Below, in pieces: positions 61,121 through 64,000 of a stretch of 64,000 nucleotides of DNA. Origin of the DNA: Trichinella spiralis. Taxonomy: Eukaryota; Nematoda; Enoplea; Trichinellida; Trichinellidae. The stretch lies in contig CM012953.1 in NCBI GenBank assembly GCA_000181795.3, forward strand, positions 18,954,851 through 19,018,850, given 5' to 3'. The notes under the pieces were generated by a model that was not told the origin of the DNA, did not search any database, and saw nothing but the letters and a program-made list of their open reading frames with translations. A program made the translations under genes and the position numbers. Every line of letters starts with the position of its first letter. Positions within the stretch are counted from its first letter, which is position 1.

Positions 61121-64000
61121 GTAAGTTCAAATATGATAATTATTTTTAAACTTTTTTACTTAACTTAATCAAATTACATTAGTAAAAAGTCAATATTATT
61201 GTTATTAGCTTAAAAACTGACGTTCAATTAATTATAGTTGTATTGTAAATGACCACTTAACTGTATAAGAAAAGGAATTCATATTTAATTAATTAGATAT
61301 TTAGTAATAATGAGGTAATACCTCAGTAAACAAATAATGAAGCAAAATTTGGACACATTCCAGTTTTACTAAATAAAATGAGTGTAATTATGATATATAA
61401 ATTAATAATATGCTTTCATCATGACATAACTAAATTTTATTATTGAATTGCTTGTATGTTGCATGCGTGAATATTTTTTCATGATTTCATAAGAAAATTC
61501 ACCATAGCCTCTTTGCTTCACTTAAATTACCTTATATTGCAAGTTTTTCATTTTTGACTTTATTAATTGTCAGTAATGAAAAAGAAAAAAATGTAATAGT
61601 AAACATCATCTAGCAGGGCCAGGTTTGTCAAAGAACTTTAAACGTTCAGTATATTTTTTTTCTTTCCTTTGATTTCTGATTTAATTGAAAAAGTTGTTAA
61701 CGATTTTTTCTTGTTAAAAAAATTAAATTTTAAAAATCGTTAATGTTTTTATAAAAGGTCAAAAGTTGAACTTTCATTAGAAGTGAAAAAGCGGTGGTCA
61801 GTGCTTTGCTTTTTCTTTTAAATCAACTCAAAAAAGTTATACTTTTCAATTAATTAACAATGATGCAATGCTTGAATTTCTGTTTGCATGAAACACAGGT
61901 TTGAATTGTTCAATTTGAGCATTAAAATTTGCAGATAAAAAATAAATTTTTTCTTAATTATTCTGATTAGTTGAATTTTATATTAAAACTGTTTTCGCTT
62001 CGTTAAATGTAAATTGTTAAAAATTTACATTGATCTTTAGCAGCACAATAGAAAATACTCTGAAGACTTTGCTGTCGATAATTGCATTTGTCTCTATTTA
62101 TTATCGATTTTTTTTCAACAAATTACCCATTGCATGATGAATTTTATTAAAATATTTTCTGCTATCCCATTGGTTTACGCTAAAATGTTATCCTTCCTCT
62201 CTTTTTTTTCGCTTTCAATTATTTGACTGATTACAACAACAGAATTCTCCTAATTCATGGCATGAAATCTCCTTTTATTTACTGTGGGCATTTTTCTCAA
62301 AATTTATCAAAAAATTCAATAGCGAAACTGTCATTTATGTTGATATCATTTAAAAAATGTTCTTACTGTATTCCAAATAACATTTTCCCCTGACAATACT
62401 GAAAGGTTGTTATTTTTGTAAAAAAATTGCATATAATCATTTAAATACTTAAATCAACATTATTATTATTAGCTGGTTATATTTTTTGTAATTCATCATA
62501 CGTTAATGAAATAGCAATAAATGATTGGTAATGTTTTGCATTATTTTTTACAGTTTTCATTTTGCCATCAATTGTAAAATTCTCAGTGATTATTACATTT
62601 GAAACATTTTTATAATGCACATTAAAAAAAACCACAAAATTACAGTAAAATATTATAACCATGTCTTATTTGAACCAGAAAATTAAAAAAAAACAATATA
62701 AAAAGTGAATTTATCAACAAAAAAGTAATATATGTAATTTATTCATTTTTAGTATTTCACAGTTCAAAATTAATAATGTCTAATGAAATTTATCATGTGC
62801 TCTATGAAAAAGCATGTTTCGTTCTTCTAATTGCAATTCTGTTATTGATTATTATTTAATAATTTCAATGCACAGTTATTAATGTCGATGTGCAGTTTTT
62901 CTAATACTAAAAACTTAACGGATAAAATTTTATTTCGAAAGATTTTCATGCTGTGAAGTGAACAAACATTACTTTAAATAAACAGTTCGAGAAAAATATT
63001 ATTTCAGTTATTCAATTTCAACCGTTTATTATTACCAGTATTAATTTGCTACATTATTTACTCATCCTGTTCGTAACTAGCAAACACTTTCGTTTACTCT
63101 CTGCCGCACATAATTTATCATCTTAATTAGAATTAAGCTTAAAGTTGTGCAGTTAGTGTTTGCAATAAAATGAACTACAGATTGGTTGTAAATCTAAAAC
63201 TTCTTCCAAAAATTCATTAAAAAGTATAAATAAATCTATTGAAAAACAAATGAAAGCAGTGTCAGCTGCCTTTATTGAAATTTATGATTCCATAGCATAA
63301 TTGAACTTCACTAAAGTTTTCTAACAAAACTATGGGATATGAGAAAATATTGAAACGTAACAAAATATGCAAATTTGTATTTTATTTAGAAATGTTTATT
63401 ATTAAATAGTGATATTTTAAAATCAGTGTCGAAATTTTAGCTGCTCTAAAACAAAATATAAAACTAAATAAAAAGTAACATAAAAAGCTTATAAAGTCAT
63501 AAAGAAAAGTAATATAAAATGAACGACAAAAAATTAAATTTAATTCTATAATAAAATTACATACAAAATAAAACAATATCACTGCTTTTTAAAAATTGCA
63601 CTCAATCTATTTCATTTAATCATGAATTTTAAGCGAATTACTCGTGAGCGAATATCGAATCATGAATGTGCATCATTGATTTATTGTAAGGATAATTTCA
63701 GCCATTGAAACTTTATCAAAATTTTTTTTGAAAACAATATTAAACATATTAATTTTTAATTAGAAAACTGCATTTCTAAAATTTTCATATCATTTACACT
63801 CAGAAATACTTTCTGTATTTTCAAGATTTTTTAAGCTATGCAAATTTTTAAATTTAACTTTATTAGAAAATTAAAACTAGCTCAAAATCTTGATTTCATA
63901 AAACTTCTTAAACATGAATTTTTTTCATATTTGTCTGTAAAATAGGGGTATAGGTGTCTTTGAATAATTAAGAACCATAAACTTCTTTTCCGCTTTGGTT
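61121..64000 (+). other. probable intron of the partial gene, no recognised content
   Basis: Very AT-rich; no second exon with convincing splice sites and coding character was found before the window ends. Confidence 0.5.

Noticed and set aside
1-64000. CRISPR arrays, rRNA or tRNA genes, retroviral or LTR elements
   Set aside because: None found by eye: no spaced repeats, no cloverleaf with a convincing T-loop, and no reverse transcriptase, integrase or long direct terminal repeats. Only DNA-transposon relics are supported.

Overview
The window is AT-rich animal DNA with spliced genes. Many introns are very short (52-72 nt) and others run to several kb. The gene content (animal acetyl-CoA carboxylase, a phospholipase C-epsilon, FLYWCH/MULE-type, hAT and piggyBac transposon debris) and the short introns with TTT(C/T)AG acceptors fit an ecdysozoan, most likely a nematode. 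I cannot fix the species.

Layout. (1) 1-2073: simple-repeat-rich flank and probable 3' UTR of the first gene. (2) 2074-10475, minus strand: a complete acetyl-CoA carboxylase of about 2408 residues in five exons. One exon is 6.56 kb long and visibly richer in G+C than everything around it. (3) about 10.5-15.4 kb: divergent 5' region with a promoter-like island near 15 kb. (4) 15393-34761, plus strand: an unnamed ankyrin / armadillo-like / talin-type FERM protein of about 1500 residues in 14 exons. Its first intron is 8.5 kb, and its third holds a decayed MULE split by a hAT element. (5) 37016-59356, plus strand: phospholipase C-epsilon in 21 exons (RasGEF, PH-like, EF, X, acidic linker, Y, C2, RA1, RA2), with a piggyBac-like relic in one intron. 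(6) 60918-61120, plus strand: a likely first coding exon of another gene that leaves the window.

The most unusual point is the border between (4) and (5). The last FERM exon has an internal GT donor (34693|34694) whose phase fits the first PLC-epsilon acceptor (37015|37016). One splice would therefore make a 3293-residue ankyrin-FERM-RasGEF-PLC protein. The competing evidence is a stop at 34761, AATAAA signals at 34886 and 34916, and a CCAAT-bearing, locally GC-richer stretch at 36.4-36.75 kb that could be the separate PLC promoter. Both forms may exist.

The pathways are lipid and small-GTPase signalling. ACC makes malonyl-CoA and carries an AMPK-type site at Ser85. PLC-epsilon activates Ras/Rap and is activated by them. 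The FERM protein, which looks talin-like, could act beside it at membranes; that last step is inference.
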